A stretch of 64,000 bases of DNA from Haemonchus contortus (lineage: Eukaryota > Nematoda > Chromadorea > Rhabditida > Trichostrongylidae), in assembly GCA_000469685.2 (NCBI GenBank), contig LS997566.1, positions 7,546,491 to 7,610,490 on the forward strand, read 5' to 3'. This document shows positions 1 through 12,039 of the stretch, in pieces. Both the position numbers and the translations under genes were made by a program. Within the stretch, counting starts at the first letter, position 1. Each line of letters begins with the position of its first letter. A model generated the notes under the pieces. It did no database searches, had not been told where the DNA came from, and worked only from the letters and a program-made list of their open reading frames with translations.

Positions 1-1379
1 AGTATTTCAACGTCCCTACACTTCCAGCTTTGCTTCCAGCAATTATTTCTGGTCGGCTGGAACGCAATCAATGTTTAAGAGCCACAGCTACCGCTCTCAG
101 CTTTAGCATTCCAGAAAAATCAATGACTGTTTGCAAAACTCGGAGGAAAAACTCATCGCAACAATCGAGAAACAATCAATTTAGTGAAAACCAATGCAGC
201 TGAATCTTGGAGACATTCAAAAGCCTTCGAGTTCGCAATGAATGAAAGGAAACCGGCCATAAAGAAAACGGAAAATAAAAGAAAAATCTGGAACGAGCAG
301 CAGAATTCGATTAGTCAATGGAATTCCATCAATGTCGAATTATTCATTGCTAGTTGATTCATCTTTTACTGCCATATATTATGGAAAATGGTTTATAAAT
401 AAACAGGAAGCACGTAATTGGGTGCCCGATGACTACTTTTGATGACTATTAGGCAGTGGGTCGATTTTTCCCTTCACGTACATGAAATTAAACGCAACTT
501 TCGTTAGTAATCAGAAATTTTCAACTTTTACACAAATTAAGCGGTTTCTAGCCTTTTCTTTAACTGGATACTTCCACTCTATGGGTCTGGGGAAGTTTTG
601 TTTACAGTACTTCATGTATGTTCACTACTCGCGAAGGATTCCTCCATGCACAACCCACAATTGTAAACAAACTCAATGTAAAGAAATATCCCCTAAATGA
701 GGTCGGATACAGATCAAAAGTAGTTTCTTTTGATCGATGTTCGTACACATTTCAGTGAGACAGCTTCAAAGTAATTCTAAATTCAGAGGACAGAAGCTCA
801 ACAGTCAAAAAACAAACAACCGTAAAATACTCCATGCAGTATGATGATGTACCTCAAAACTGCCGATTTCTATGAAACTTCCAGAAAAAATTTTTTAGGT
901 GGAGACAATAACTAACATAAACACGATAGTAAAAGCACAAACTTTGGAAAGTTACGGTGGAACCAGTTTCCATTTGAAGCTCTCCATAAAACCTTCACCT
1001 TTAAAAACACTCCACCTTTAATCGCTGCAGATTACAAAAAATTGAGATATTGACTAGGAATGTATCTAATTCAATCTTCTATCGAAAACATATTCAGCCA
1101 ATAGTTAACTGTTCTTAAGTACTTTTCAAAGGTTTTCGCTTGTTTTCTTTAAGCTATGGCAATTACCCAACAGATCATGGTAAGAAGAGAAGTTATCGAC
1201 GATCAGTTAAAAAATTTAGGTATTACCGTGATAAAAAGTGAATGTAAAAGACAACAAAGTGGAAACATGTGGAAAACATTGAGAACAAGAGAAATACGTC
1301 GTAATAACAACGGCAAGCACATAGGAGTACAATATGAATGGGAATGCAGTAAAGCAGTGGGCCATTGATCGAGGCCGGT
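1..1379. other. Intergenic, no gene recognised
   Basis: AT-rich sequence with only short stop-bounded frames and no recognisable protein similarity, RNA gene or repeat terminus. I see nothing in it that I can support. Confidence 0.5.
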
Positions 1380-1640
1380 AGCCGTTTTGAAGTTTTTCCG
1401 ATCGATATTCGCACTATCGCATCGATCGCGCACTATCACAATGACGACGACGGCACAGCGGTGGTGGCGACGGGCGGTGGCTCGTAAGGGGCGGTCTCCC
1501 GACGTCGCGTCGCTGCCGCCGCCATCAGCGTCAGGGCGACAAGTTGCAGGTTGCACAGTTGTTAGACGTCTGGGATCTTCATCAGGGTCAACTAGGGATT
1601 CCTCAGAAGGATTCCCACAAGTTGTCAGCTCATAGAGTTT
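1380..1640. other. GC/CpG-rich island with competing ORFs
   Basis: About 260 bases, much richer in GC and CpG than the surroundings, starting near repeated CGATCG motifs. Open frames exist on both strands (1387-1635 plus, 1203-1697 minus), which is expected from GC-rich composition. I recognise neither product. A similar GC/CpG-rich patch with a related GACGACGAC-GCAC string lies at 16490-16600. It could be a promoter-type island or an unspliced exon of an unknown gene. Confidence 0.3.
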
Positions 1641-1870
1641 TACTCGATTCTGGCCTCCAACATGAGTAATTATGTAGGCTAATTTACCTCTACACATACA
1701 TAGCTGTGCTGGCCAAAAACGGACATTCGGTAGGGGTCTAAATTCCTACCGTAATCTTACCATACTTCCCACATGATGCGATTAAGAGAAGTGTTTGGAA
1801 CAGTGCTGAGCTTTGGTTGGTATCCTTACTACAGGGGTGGCTTTTGGAGCCGAGCCTTGAATTGCCTTGA

Positions 1871-1886
1871 GGGGGGGGGGGGGGGG
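1871..1886. repeat. Poly-G tract, 16 G
   Basis: Uninterrupted run of 16 G. It is one of several long G/C homopolymers in the left third of the window. Confidence 0.9.
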
Positions 1887-1889
1887 TTC

Positions 1890-4629
1890 AGAAAGGTGTT
1901 TGAGGACTTCGGGTTTTTATGGTTATTTCTTTCGAGGGGAAGCATTCACTTAATATCAAAGAAGATGGATTTTTTCAGGGTATGAAGGATAAGCTTGCTC
2001 CGACCAACCTCTTTGGTTGCATCACGCACTCGACTTGCTTGTCACCCGAAAAACCCAGCCGATGCCCTAATCTGGGATGGCTTAGTACCGTATACTGATC
2101 CAGAATCGACGATAGGCTTCGGTAGGCTTCGGACTTTTAAGCGAATTTCTAACCGGCGTTACATCGAGGGCTTTCTCTCGGTTTTGGTCATTAATTTTTG
2201 ATGAGTCAATAACTTTTAATTTTGAACTCAAAACAGTGAGCAACTAGTTGCAAAAATCGCCGAGTTAGAATAGGCCGTAGTGAAGGCACAATCTTTTTTG
2301 AAAAGTGAAACATATGGGATTTATTGCTTTACGATCTTCATGAGTACGGGCTTGCCAGAAGGGCTGGAAACGATTCTGGCCAGCAGTGGCCAACGGAAAG
2401 CTAGCAGAGGGACATATGGTGTAGGATTATTTATAGATTTGGCAGTCACTTTCAAAGTAATGAAGTATAAAAGAAATAACGTCATTTGAAAGTATTTCGA
2501 CGTTTTGAGCTAATGATGGTTCAGTGGGGAACAGCGCGCTACTGCACAAAGGGTTGGAAGATCGATCTCTGGACTGAATTTTGTCCACACAACTCTGTTT
2601 ATTCCTACAAGTTCGATACACTGATACTATCCCTTCTTAGGCAGACTGCCCTTTGATTGAGGCTGGCCACCAACTTACGACGTGTACACTGGGCAGTTAC
2701 TCAGATGTCACAGTAGTTTCTGAATGTACGCTGTTCTCCGGTAGGGGAACGGCTTATGTAGAGCGACCAGTTCAGTTAGCTTTCGAGCTCCCTCTCACAG
2801 CTCTTAAGCACCGTTCGTGAAACCTCGGAAAAGTAATGAAAATTTTTCTTTTACTACCAGGAAATCGACCAAAAATGGTAGCATTCGACTGTCCGTACCC
2901 GCTTTCTCTCCTTCTCCCCTTTACATAGACAGTGGGGACAGGGGAATGCAAAGGGGGGCGGCTACGGCTGAATGCCTTATTTTGAGAATGGACGTCGAAA
3001 CAGATAGTAACTCACAAACCACATTTTGTTTGTAGAATATATGATCAATGAATTCTCCTATAAATCTGGCTAGAAGTCTAGCACATGGCGCATCCTAATA
3101 GGTGCTCATTGAGGTTTACTCACCCTTTTTTATCCATCGATGCTACCCAATCACTAAAGAGGAGGAGAAATCGTGAAAGGTAATTCTTCGAGAAGAATAC
3201 AAACAAAACTACTGAAATACAAGTGATGACGGTCCTTTTTTACGACATCCCATCTACTACATTTCAATGGCTGAATTCGTTTCAATTTTCGGAAATAGGA
3301 CGAGAAAAGGATGGGCAAGCTCCATGGATAGTATATGGGGACTTAATCGGAATGGCTGCAATGAGATCTCTTTTTCTGGGAACTTGTTATAATCCTTTTT
3401 GGTTTACGCCTCATTGTTTCCGCAGGAAGAGAGGGGGAGACACAAGCATGGGAACATAAGTAAGGACTCGCCTGTTCTGGGAGTATTTACAAAACCGGAA
3501 AGCAAAACATAAGTTGTGAAAGTTCTATAGGTCGAACGATTTAGCCAAGGCTTTAAATACTGGAGGAGGCAATTAGTTACATCACACCCTTCGCAACTCA
3601 TGAACCTCATGAGACATCCTGAGTCATACTCACGTCACCGAGTGTTTCATGTTTCTGCGATCAGTCACTCTCCATTTGTTCCGAAAAGCTCTTTTCAATC
3701 CATAAACACCGAATTTATGTCAGGGAGATTGGGTCTGAAATGAAGGAGAGATGGTCTTTACGCCCCAGCCTGTGGAGAGGTGATAATTACAGAGAAAAGA
3801 GGACGTGTGGGAGAGGTTCATGAACAGAAGCAGTTTCTTCGCACAAAAATCCCCAAATGAAGAATTATAAAGTGGTCTTAGCTTGCTGGGCGTTCAAATG
3901 TTTTGCATCGAACTTAATCTTAGGTGGATTTCTCGCTGTAATAGTTATAACCTGCAGGCAGGTTCAAGATTCCCGATTTTTGGGAACTGGCGTAGCCGTA
4001 TCATTTACCAGACTCTGATAGACAGAAGCATACATGGACTGAGGAGGGCTCACAGGTATTCTCTGCTATCAGAAGTGCTCTAGGAAGCTGAAAAGAAAGA
4101 CCAACAGAGCAGTAGTGAGGGTCACGGGGCTCTACAGCAGCGAATAGTGGCACGAATCATGGAAGACTACTGCGCTCTTCGGAAATTATAATGGTAAGAC
4201 GAATCTGCGATTGAATGGGACTGGAATGAATCAGAATTGAAGATCTCAGGACACTCAATAAGCAGCTTCTGTTCAGCTTAAAAGGAAAAGGCACCGCTTG
4301 CAACCATATTTACAAGTGCTGTGAAGGTCACGAGGTCACCCGATAAGAGAAGCAAAGGAGTTCGAAGCTCAAGAGAAGCGACCATGAGGGGATTCAAACA
4401 AAATGTGTCCAGACGTGATCAAGAAGTATCATTCCACTAGTGCAGGCGGAATACCACCTGACAGTGCGTAAGGTAGTTTCAGAAAAATTCTGTACATCTT
4501 CCTGATAGTAAAGAAGTTCGAACCCATCTGAATTGACGAATGCATAGGGTTCATTTGCAACGAATCTCGCTAAACATAGAAATCGGTAACACACCATCAT
4601 CTCGGTATAGCACAAAGCAAGCCACAAGA
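1890..4629. other. Intergenic, no gene recognised
   Basis: Only short frames (under about 80 codons) with no recognisable similarity. No RNA gene, no clear inverted terminal repeats and no microsatellite seen. Confidence 0.4.
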
Positions 4630-4764
4630 CAAAGGTTGAAGTTTATGGCATTAATAATACCGTAATTAGGGTGCGCCCTTGCATTCGACTTCCATTCAGA
4701 ATCGTGAAGGCGCATCGTGTGCGTGTGTAGCCTATGCAATGACTCGTGGTGGCTAGCCGATGTA
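4630..4764 (-). repeat. 3' half of tRNA-derived SINE, split by mariner
   Basis: Read on the minus strand, this segment starts CATCGGCTAGCC directly after the mariner's TA and continues with the same order of motifs as the uninterrupted copy at about 7860-8010 (CACCGGCTAGCC, then a stretch ending in GGGCGCACCC / GGGGCACACC). Together with 6036-6192 it makes one SINE copy interrupted by the mariner at 4765-6035. Confidence 0.6.
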
Positions 4765-6035
4765 CAGGGTGTCCCAAAATTATTTGCGCCAAAGTTCAGT
4801 AATTTTTAAGGTGGAAATAACCTATCAAATTCACATTACCTGTTATTAATTAGTTGCACAAGAAGGTTTTCTTGCAATATGCATGGTTACTGATGTGGAA
4901 CTCCCATTATCTTTCAGATGGAGGAGGCTCATTCAATGCCACTTGCAATCATTGACGCGCGAGAAGTGGAAGGGCGTTATGAAATTCTTTGGGATTTTTC
5001 TAATAACCGTATAGGAGGCTATTAAGCGATACAGAAAAAAAGCTTGAATCAGGGACAAACCAGGAAAGGTAGAAAGGTAGAATGTTTCTGAAGATAGGAC
5101 TATTAAAATGGTCCGTCTGCCAATCGGTCGGGATCCTGGGTGACCCATCAAAAGGAAGTCAACGGGCACGGCTTACAGGAGTTATCGCGGTGGAAGAATG
5201 TCATGCAGAAGCCTCACTACCATTCCTATCGTATTCTCCAATCCCGATCTCAATAGATTCTGCAGGGCCGAAAAATGCAGAAAGTCGCAGTCCCACTTGA
5301 GTGATGACACGCAACCCTTCGTCGTTTTCTCTGGCCAAAAAATTTTTTACGATAAAACCATCCCTCAACAACCAAAACGTTCGCGTTCCGGAAAGAAACA
5401 TCCAGCGTGTAATATCTCACAAAAAGGTTGCTATCAGAACAGTAAAATGATGTTTTTCGAGGAAATCACTGGCAAGGGTAAGCCGCTCATGGTTTCTTCG
5501 GTGCAGGCATGAAAATTGACCGAGGCCAGTACTCAAACGGCGTACTGATGGAAGTAAATGAAACACTGATCCGACTACGTTTCCTGAAACATCTCGTAGT
5601 CCTTCCAGCAAGACGCTACTCCAGCCCACAGAGCCAAACTTGCCCGCGAGTGGTGCCGACGACAGCTGCCCGAATTCATTGGTGAAGAGGAATGGTCATC
5701 CTATTTCCCAGAACTTGACGCACTTGAACCCCACGAATGGTCCCTGATTAGAAGAGGACCTGTCGAGTTTGCAGTCCCAGTTTGGAGTCCTAGAATGCAA
5801 AAGCTGGAGGACGGCTGGGAAGAAATGGAGAAGGATACCTGCGTGCCACATGCGATCAAGTCGAAAGCAAACTTTGACTTCTACTCGCGCTCACGGGGGA
5901 TATTTTGAAATGCGACTTTAGCATGTTGTAGCACATAGCGTTAGCTAGCGTGCATAGAAATTCCATCGTCATTCGCAGTTGAGAATTTTCAAATATATTG
6001 CTATAAATCGGCGCAAATAATTTTGGGTCACCCTG
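4765..6035 (+). mobile_element. Mariner-type DNA transposon, decayed
   Basis: A 1.27 kb element with inverted terminal repeats of about 28 bp: CAGGGTGTCCCAAAATTATT at the left and its near complement ending AATTTTGGGTCACCCTG at the right. It is flanked by TA dinucleotides at 4763-4764 and 6036-6037, the target duplication expected of Tc1/mariner. The interior carries a broken plus-strand transposase. The element sits inside a tRNA-derived SINE whose uninterrupted homologue at 7.7-8.0 kb shows the empty TA site. Size, termini and target site all match the superfamily. Confidence 0.85.
4920..5915 (+). pseudogene. Mariner transposase remnant (DD37-like)
   Basis: The coding remnant of the 4765-6035 transposon shifts between frames and has stops. 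In order it shows a degenerate helix-turn-helix part (near 4950-5170), then FVVFSGQKIF near 5319-5348, matching the family motif VFSDEKIF but with the first catalytic Asp replaced by Gly, then a stretch at about 5615-5770 with APAHRAKLAREWCRRQLP and a degraded ELDALEP where the family has PDLNPLD, and finally a C-terminal GGYFE-like end near 5895-5910. These resemble mariner/maT transposases. Loss of catalytic residues and frameshifts make it inactive. Confidence 0.75.
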
Positions 6036-6192
6036 TACAAGTCAGTGCTCTTACCCTCCCAGACGTACCTTTGAACGGACTCCGGGGGATGGAAGGCTTG
6101 GTAGGCCTAGAAGGATATCGATCTGGAATGAACCCGTGACCATGCGTATGTGATAGTGCACCCCTTACCATTACGCCACCTCTGCCCTAAGG
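6036..6192 (-). repeat. 5' (tRNA-like) half of SINE, split by mariner
   Basis: On the minus strand it begins GGGCAGAGGTGGCGTAATGG, containing an A-box-like TGGCGTAATGG, followed about 45 bases later by a B-box-like GGGTTCATTCC. This is the internal RNA polymerase III promoter layout of a tRNA-derived SINE. It aligns with the plus-strand copy at 7715-7860 through GATCGATATCC, CTAGGCC and AGAGCACTG-TGTA, where the mariner interrupts it. Confidence 0.65.
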
Positions 6193-6611
6193 CTAAGCCC
6201 TTACGCCTGTAAAGTTAGGTAGTTATTCCTCACTCCAACCCTCACGTGGTGCTGCGATGCTACGATTGGTACGAAGAGAGAATTTTCGACGCAGGTAGTT
6301 TGTTCGGCCAATTTTAATCCAATTGAGACTCTACTGATGTGTCTGTTGGGTCATATTCTTATCCCGCGCCTACCAGTAGACTTCGCCACGTACGGGACTG
6401 TGGGTAGGCGATTCAGTGGTGCTTGTATATGTATATATTCGCATATTTGTATTGACAGTATGCCATAAAACAGTATCAGAGGCAATAAGAGTGGAAAGGA
6501 TAGAAAAGTAATACGATTAAAGGGTATACCACTGGCTCGCATTTGGTGTTGTTCGATTGTGGAGCCCCTTATCGTAGGTCCGCCTGACCCCGCACCATTA
6601 TGGCGTAGGTT
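6193..6611. other. Intergenic, nothing recognised
   Basis: No open frame with recognisable similarity, and no repeat terminus seen. Confidence 0.4.
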
Positions 6612-6690
6612 CAAGGCACAGTTCACGATAAAAATGGTCTCTGAGGTTGCTCACAAGAATGAATACGTGACCCTCAAGAATAGTACACGG
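6612..6690 (+). repeat. MITE terminal fragment (GGCACAGTTCACGAT family)
   Basis: Begins CAAGGCACAGTTCACGATAA and stays similar to the left end of the complete element at 10035-10546 for roughly 60 bases (shared GGT-TCTGA, CTCA-GAATGAAT). No matching opposite end is obvious nearby, so it is probably a truncated copy. Confidence 0.6.
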
Positions 6691-6704
6691 GACATTGTCG
6701 TGGA

Positions 6705-6720
6705 GGGGGGGGGGGGGGGG
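6705..6720. repeat. Poly-G tract, 16 G
   Basis: Uninterrupted run of 16 G a few bases beyond the MITE fragment. Confidence 0.9.
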
Positions 6721-7699
6721 TGGAATGTGGGAACGACTTTGACTCCAATCGGCGCTTAGCCGGCAGACCCACCCAGAAAGGGTCGTGTTATGACGGCCTT
6801 ATTAAGGCTGTATCATTCACAGGATGAGGCCGACGAATTGTACGCCCATGAGAGATACACCCAGACGATTACAGGCACATATTACGGCGCAGCGTTATGT
6901 CGGAAAGCATGTGAATAAATCTTCGGGCTCTGAGAATTTAGCAAGGGCAAGAGGGACGATCACGTGAAGGCGAGTTCTCGAGATTCGAATGACACAGAAA
7001 TTGTCATGTAGGTTGGTAGTAAGACTGTGAACATTGGCGAGGGAGGAACGGTGCTGGAGTGCATCATGGGTAAAGGGCGAAATATGTTGTTTTGATGGCA
7101 CGATGCAGTGAAGTACAACCCCCTATTGCCCTTCATTTAACCTCCTGGGTGGAAAACAACAACAATAGTGCAAGTGCACACAATCTGACATAGGTAGCGC
7201 TTGGCAGTGTTATTTGGCTGCGGCTTTACTCCAAAATGAATAGTATAGGCCAGATTTGCGCATCTACAAGCTACTTACCACACGACTGTCCACACACTAC
7301 GTTGAGAGAGTTTTTTCGTTGGTAGGACCAACCACGAAGTCGGTCGTCCTGTTAACCGGTTTTCATGATTGATGTATGCGTTACGAGCTACCGACGGGGC
7401 CGTACGACTCGTCGTTCCTACATAAGTGCACAATAGGGATAACTTAATGGTGTTAGATGGCGATTTGCGCGAGAGCAGTACGACATGGCACTGGAAAACA
7501 AGATGTTCAGAAGTACGTTATGGGGACGAGGTCACTTCTTTGTCCTCCACCTCACGTGGTGTCTCATGGTACGATGATGGGCTTGAAAATATTTAAGGGG
7601 AATGATGGCTGCCTTCATGCGACTTTATTGAAATAGGGAGACTGGCTCTCACAATTACCAAGTGTCGCTGTATAGATCTATTCAATCCAACAACACACA
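6721..7699. other. Intergenic, nothing recognised
   Basis: No supported gene. Short open frames only. Confidence 0.4.
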
Positions 7700-8012
7700 A
7701 GGAGGGGTGAGTAGTGGCAAGTATAGCACTATCACACGCGCATGGTTACGGGTTCGAATCCCGGATCGATATCCGCCTAGGCCAAGCAAGCTTTCCATTC
7801 CTCCAGGTCGGAGAATCGGTACCAGGCTCGTCTGCGAGGATAAAAGCACTGTTCTGTACACCGGCTAGCCAGCACAAGTTATTGTATTGGTCATATGTGC
7901 ATTCGGTACTCCACTACGATCCTGAATGGGAGTTGAATGCTGGGGCACACCCCTCACTCGGTAGAGAACCCATCACGGCACTACTAACTTATCAGTTGAT
8001 GATCAGCTGCTA
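7700..8012 (+). repeat. tRNA-derived SINE, uninterrupted copy
   Basis: Contains a clear B box, GGGTTCGAATCCCGG at 7749-7763, preceded by an A-box-like GTGGCAAGTATAGC, then a non-tRNA body. The body contains TGTACACCGGCTAGCC (7855-7870), which is the intact version of the sequence broken by the mariner at 4765-6035. It is not a functional tRNA: no acceptor-stem pairing is apparent and the sequence runs on well past the T arm. Confidence 0.65.
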
Positions 8013-8348
8013 GAGAACCACTGAATGCTGTCTCCAGCTGATTGAGCCGTGACTGCTCGTCTTCGTTACAATCCGCTCACATCTTATATTGAACCATCGT
8101 AATACTGCGACTACTTACGATCCAATGAGCACGAATGACTTCTGTTTCCTAGCCCGTTTTTGAAGGATGCTAAAAGTCTAACATCTGTAGCGTAACCCTC
8201 TTTCCTCTGTTATTTCACCTCTATCGCCCATTTTAATTTATATTCCCATTTGTCCCATTTGTAAAAGACATTTCGAATAATTTTTATTTTGACAAAACTT
8301 TGTTAAGTGTTTGTAACAAGAATTGATTCATTGATAGCGCCAGCAGTT

Positions 8349-8490
8349 CTAATTGGGCTCTTCTGCTTTCGGTGGTTCCGGGTTGAGATCTATAAAAGAT
8401 GATCTAACAAAAATCTCATCATTTAATGTAGTCACTACAGTGACCTCTCCCAGATACATGCCGATAGAATCAACTTTCATTTCCATACTT
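8349..8490 (-). CDS. Possible isolated terminal exon, unknown protein
   Basis: The minus strand shows an acceptor (TTTGCTTCAG) at 8491, then an open frame of about 47 codons ending FIDLNPEPPKAEEPN and TAG at 8349. The composition (acidic, proline-rich end) looks protein-like and the acceptor is good. However, I do not recognise the product and cannot identify upstream exons on the minus strand. The frame also runs on through the acceptor as a 160-codon frame to 8831, so it may be unspliced or a chance ORF. Confidence 0.2.
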
Positions 8491-8985
8491 CTGAAGCAAA
8501 ATACTTGGAACCTAGAAAGTTGTGCCGACAAAGTTCTGTCTACGAGAACGATGGAGAGGACCATTAAACCTTTGACGACAATGGGAATTTCGACGTGACG
8601 CGCCCGCGGCATCACGCTCCCCTCCTTTCGCGCGCGACTGGCCCCCACCGGTGGGTAGAATTGTCCCAGGAGAAAATTCATTTGCTGGCTTACTGAATTT
8701 AGCAATTGGTAAGAAACAGGAAAGTATGGCGGCACTCGAAATTGAGTGCCAATGTCCCATGAGCCAGACATAGTGGCACTCACTGGTGGGTGCCATTGTC
8801 GTCGAATGGTTAAGACCAGCAGATTACACAAGTTTTAGGTAACAACAGGTGATAAAGTGGCAATAAACGCCGCCCACTACCTCACGTACTTCTTTAAGAC
8901 CCACCTGAGCCTTCCATCCTCCGAAGTCAGCAAGTTGGCACCTGCTTCTTATCAGAGAACAACAACACTGTATACAGAAACTTCG
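8491..8985. other. Intergenic or possible intron, nothing recognised
   Basis: The open frame from 8349 continues upstream to 8831 on the minus strand but shows no recognisable domain. Confidence 0.3.
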
Positions 8986-9461
8986 CCCCCCCCCCTCTCC
9001 CCTAGTGAAGGCCATCTCTGTTCGTAGGTAAGGTAGAGACTTGAAGGTGAGAAGCGTGGGTTAGACAACTGTGATTGCAATGAAAACCCTACCTTTTACA
9101 TTAATTTTTTCTACGTTATGTATTCGTGCTCTGCACTGGAATCGAACCAATGCCGAGAATCCTCGAAATGGAGGTGCCATTGGCACAACACGCTGTTCTT
9201 CGCAGTTGTACATCTGTATGTGATCGCAGTTCAACATGAAGCAACACCTCTCTGAGTAATATGTATAGCATTTGATCATTCTACACCGTTGTGCGGTATT
9301 TTGGCCAACATGAGAGTTCAACCCCCCCCCCCCCTTCCCATGTTTTGAGCGCTGGAAATCCCCTTCCGACAGGGAAAAAATATGAACCTTCCCGTTCGGT
9401 CGGGCTATTTTATGAAAGATCGATGATAAAAAAAAGGATTGCTACTTCACCCCCCCCCCCC
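8986..9461. repeat. Cluster of three poly-C tracts
   Basis: Runs of 10 C (8986-8995), 13 C (9322-9334) and 12 C (9450-9461) within 500 bases. On the minus strand these are poly-G. No gene is recognised in the interval. A minus-strand tRNA B-box-like GGTTCGATTCC lies at about 9140-9150 without a convincing tRNA fold. Confidence 0.8.
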
Positions 9462-10034
9462 ATTTTTTGCGTACTTCAAAGACTAACCGATTTAATCCTT
9501 ACTGGTAATGCTCGGTACGGTTCCTCCTCTTTCATTTCAACAGGAGTACAGGATTTACTCAGTGCCTCTTTTGATGTGTCTGAAACTAAGCACCTTTGCA
9601 AAAACAACATTATTAATCAACGTTTTTGCTGGCTTCCCTATAGGACTACAGTTTTTTAAATTCCAGCTAAGAGTTACAATGAATACTCTCTTAGGGGCCT
9701 ACGTTTGGCTTAGGGATGTTACTGAGTACCTGCTTTACCCTCAATGATGCTAAAGAAGCAGCCCGACGATCCTGAAGAGCACCTAAAGTGCTGTTTAGAG
9801 TCAGCGACAGTGTGAATCTGTACAACACTTTCGAACATACCCCATTGATTCGTTACATGCACCCCATGTAAGGTACTGGATTTACACTGACAAACCAGTG
9901 ATTACAAATCATTTGGTTGTGGTTTAGAAAGTTGATGTATCGCCGAATTGGTTAGTACCTAATGCTGAAGAAATGATCCAGGAGATTCGGGTGTTATGTA
10001 TGGAAGTTTGCAGACATTGCCACTTGCAGGGGAT
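9462..10034. other. Intergenic, nothing recognised
   Basis: One overlapping pair of plus-strand frames without recognisable similarity. No supported feature. Confidence 0.4.
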
Positions 10035-10546
10035 CAAAGGCACAGTTCACGATAGAAATGGTTTCTGAAATTTCCCCTCAGAATGAATCCGAGGTCCCCT
10101 CGTATACCTTATCTGGCGCTATTAGGTTGGAAAACGGTCTAGTTAGGGCTTCCTGAAAGCTCAAAGATTGTACCGGTGTATCGTCGTACGAGTTTCACCG
10201 GCACTATAGAGGATGCACCGATCACAAGGGTTTCCATGTAGGAAGTTCAAACAGCTTGCCATGTCCCATAGAGACAGTGAAGGGCAGTTCTGTACAGTTC
10301 TGGCTTGATGTAGTCAGCTGTTTGCGCAATTGCAGCAACTGAAATCTTGCCCGAATACCCCTTCCATGTTATTTCCGTCATGGTAATCTCGTCCAACGTC
10401 CATTTCCCTACTTTTAAGGAGCCATATTTCTCTTTAAATTGGCGAGTTTTCACGCTTTCTTCACTACCAATAAACTATTCCCAACCTATACTTAAGTTTT
10501 CCAATGAAAACGGGTACCTCAAAATTATCGTGAACTGTACCTTTGA
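10035..10546. mobile_element. Non-autonomous TIR element (MITE), ~0.5 kb
   Basis: Left end AAAGGCACAGTTCACGATAG and right end ATCGTGAACTGTACCTTTG are inverted repeats of each other with few mismatches. No transposase is encoded. The same ends occur at 6612, 13411 (right end) and 36676/37475, so this is a dispersed family. Confidence 0.75.
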
Positions 10547-11769
10547 GCTAGAAGATGTCAAGGAACGTTTGCCTTCTATACAGATTTTATGACCGAAAAC
10601 AAGAGCACTACAAATGATACAAGATCAAGAACATAAACCATAACAAGTCTTTCCAAATGGCATCGAATAATACGTATTTACCTCGGTGAAAATGTGAATG
10701 GCCCTCAGGAGGGCACCGCTTTTTTCCAACAATGAGCGGTAGAACGCAGAGAAAGAGGGACAGTTAATTCTGCCTGCGCTCAGAAAACGTTCTTAGCAAA
10801 AGGAATATAATCTCTACGTGAACTTCAGTAGGCGAAGTAGGCGAGGAGCACAAGTGTGGGTGAGATGATTTCCTCGACACCTAAGTGACTCACCCACCTC
10901 GCTGTTCCTCGCCTCCCAGGCCTTATTCTTTGTTTAGAAAAAGTATTATTCGCAGCTAAGAAGGTTTCTTAAGCACGAAGTCGACTACCCGCTCCTTCTA
11001 TGCGCTTTAGTGCTCTGGGTTGAGAGCGGTATCCTCCTACCCCCACTCCCCCACCCCAACCACAGCTCCTTCTTCACCGTTATTCAAACTATGAAGGATT
11101 TACACAAATTCAGGTTGAAGCAGTGCAGTCCTAGATAACAGACCGGGCCCTCTATTTGTCATTTTTGGTAGTGAGTCCACACTTAATGAACCCATTACTG
11201 TCCAATTTTTGACGGTACTTCATGACGTACCTGACAATGCATCTCCTCGTGCTAACATAGCCTATTCTCGACAATTTGAGGATCAAAATGATCCGTCATA
11301 AAGATCGCTATCAAACTTAACGATACGAGGTAGTGGTATTATCTACTGACACTATTTCAAGTTCAGAATCTTAACATGATATATCGGAATAGAAAATCCT
11401 GGTTAGATGAAATTCAGAAGGAAAGGGTCACATTTTTGTAGTAGGAACTTCCAATATAAGGGGAAAGTAATCTTAATAAAGGAGATAAAGGAGAAGGCTA
11501 CACGTTTTAGTGTAGTGCTTGGTCGCGGCCCAGTGGTACGTATTATATCGCTTTTCATGAGTTCTTTCAAACCCAGCAATAGGAACTGTTGTGAATATTC
11601 AATATTCAAATCAGAGTTTCAAGAAAAACCACTGCGGCAGTGAATTGGCCAATTATCATGGTTGAATCACTTAGACGAGTTGTTCAGCTCAGAAACTGAA
11701 TGAGTGGCGCGATGTGAGGGACCACGGCCGAACCACCGTTTCCCCTCGGAAGACGAGCAGTTGGATCGG
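10547..11769. other. Intergenic with a hairpin-forming segment
   Basis: At about 10826-10916, GCGAGGAGCACAAGTGTGGG..GAG is partly mirrored by CTCACCCACCTCGCTGTTCCTCGC, an imperfect inverted repeat of about 24 bp per arm around a 35-base loop. Nothing else recognised. Confidence 0.45.
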
Positions 11770-12001
11770 TTTTGAGTATTAGACTTGCCGCGCGCGACAA
11801 CCGCGGACCGTTTGCCTCGTTATTACATTTCCAGCCTTCTTCATACAGCTCAATCGATATGCGATTTTTGGAATGATTCTAATGTTAACTCTCTTGTTCT
11901 TGCATTTCTTACTTGCTGCTGCATTCTGCTACATTCCTTCGCGCGCGGGGTCTCTCTCGCCGCGACGCGACAATTTTGATCCAATTGCATCACACCCGAC
12001 T
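11770..12001 (-). repeat. Dispersed repeat family R1, copy 1
   Basis: The inverted copy of the 21141-21410 repeat: shared blocks CGGCGAGAGA, GGAATGTAGC, GAATGCAGC and GAGGCAAA-GGTCCGCG. It reads towards lower coordinates. No coding potential. Confidence 0.65.
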
Positions 12002-12039
12002 CCCTTCCGGCGTTTATGATTGGAGCGCGGGCTAGAAGT

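Noticed and set aside
1203..1697. 164-codon minus-strand ORF
   Set aside because: Explained by the GC-rich island; an overlapping plus-strand frame exists and neither is recognisable.
7715..7790. Functional tRNA gene
   Set aside because: The B box is excellent, but the acceptor stem does not pair and the unit continues into a SINE body also found at 4.6-6.2 kb.
9120..9200. Minus-strand tRNA gene
   Set aside because: Only a GGTTCGATTCC B-box-like match; no cloverleaf could be drawn.
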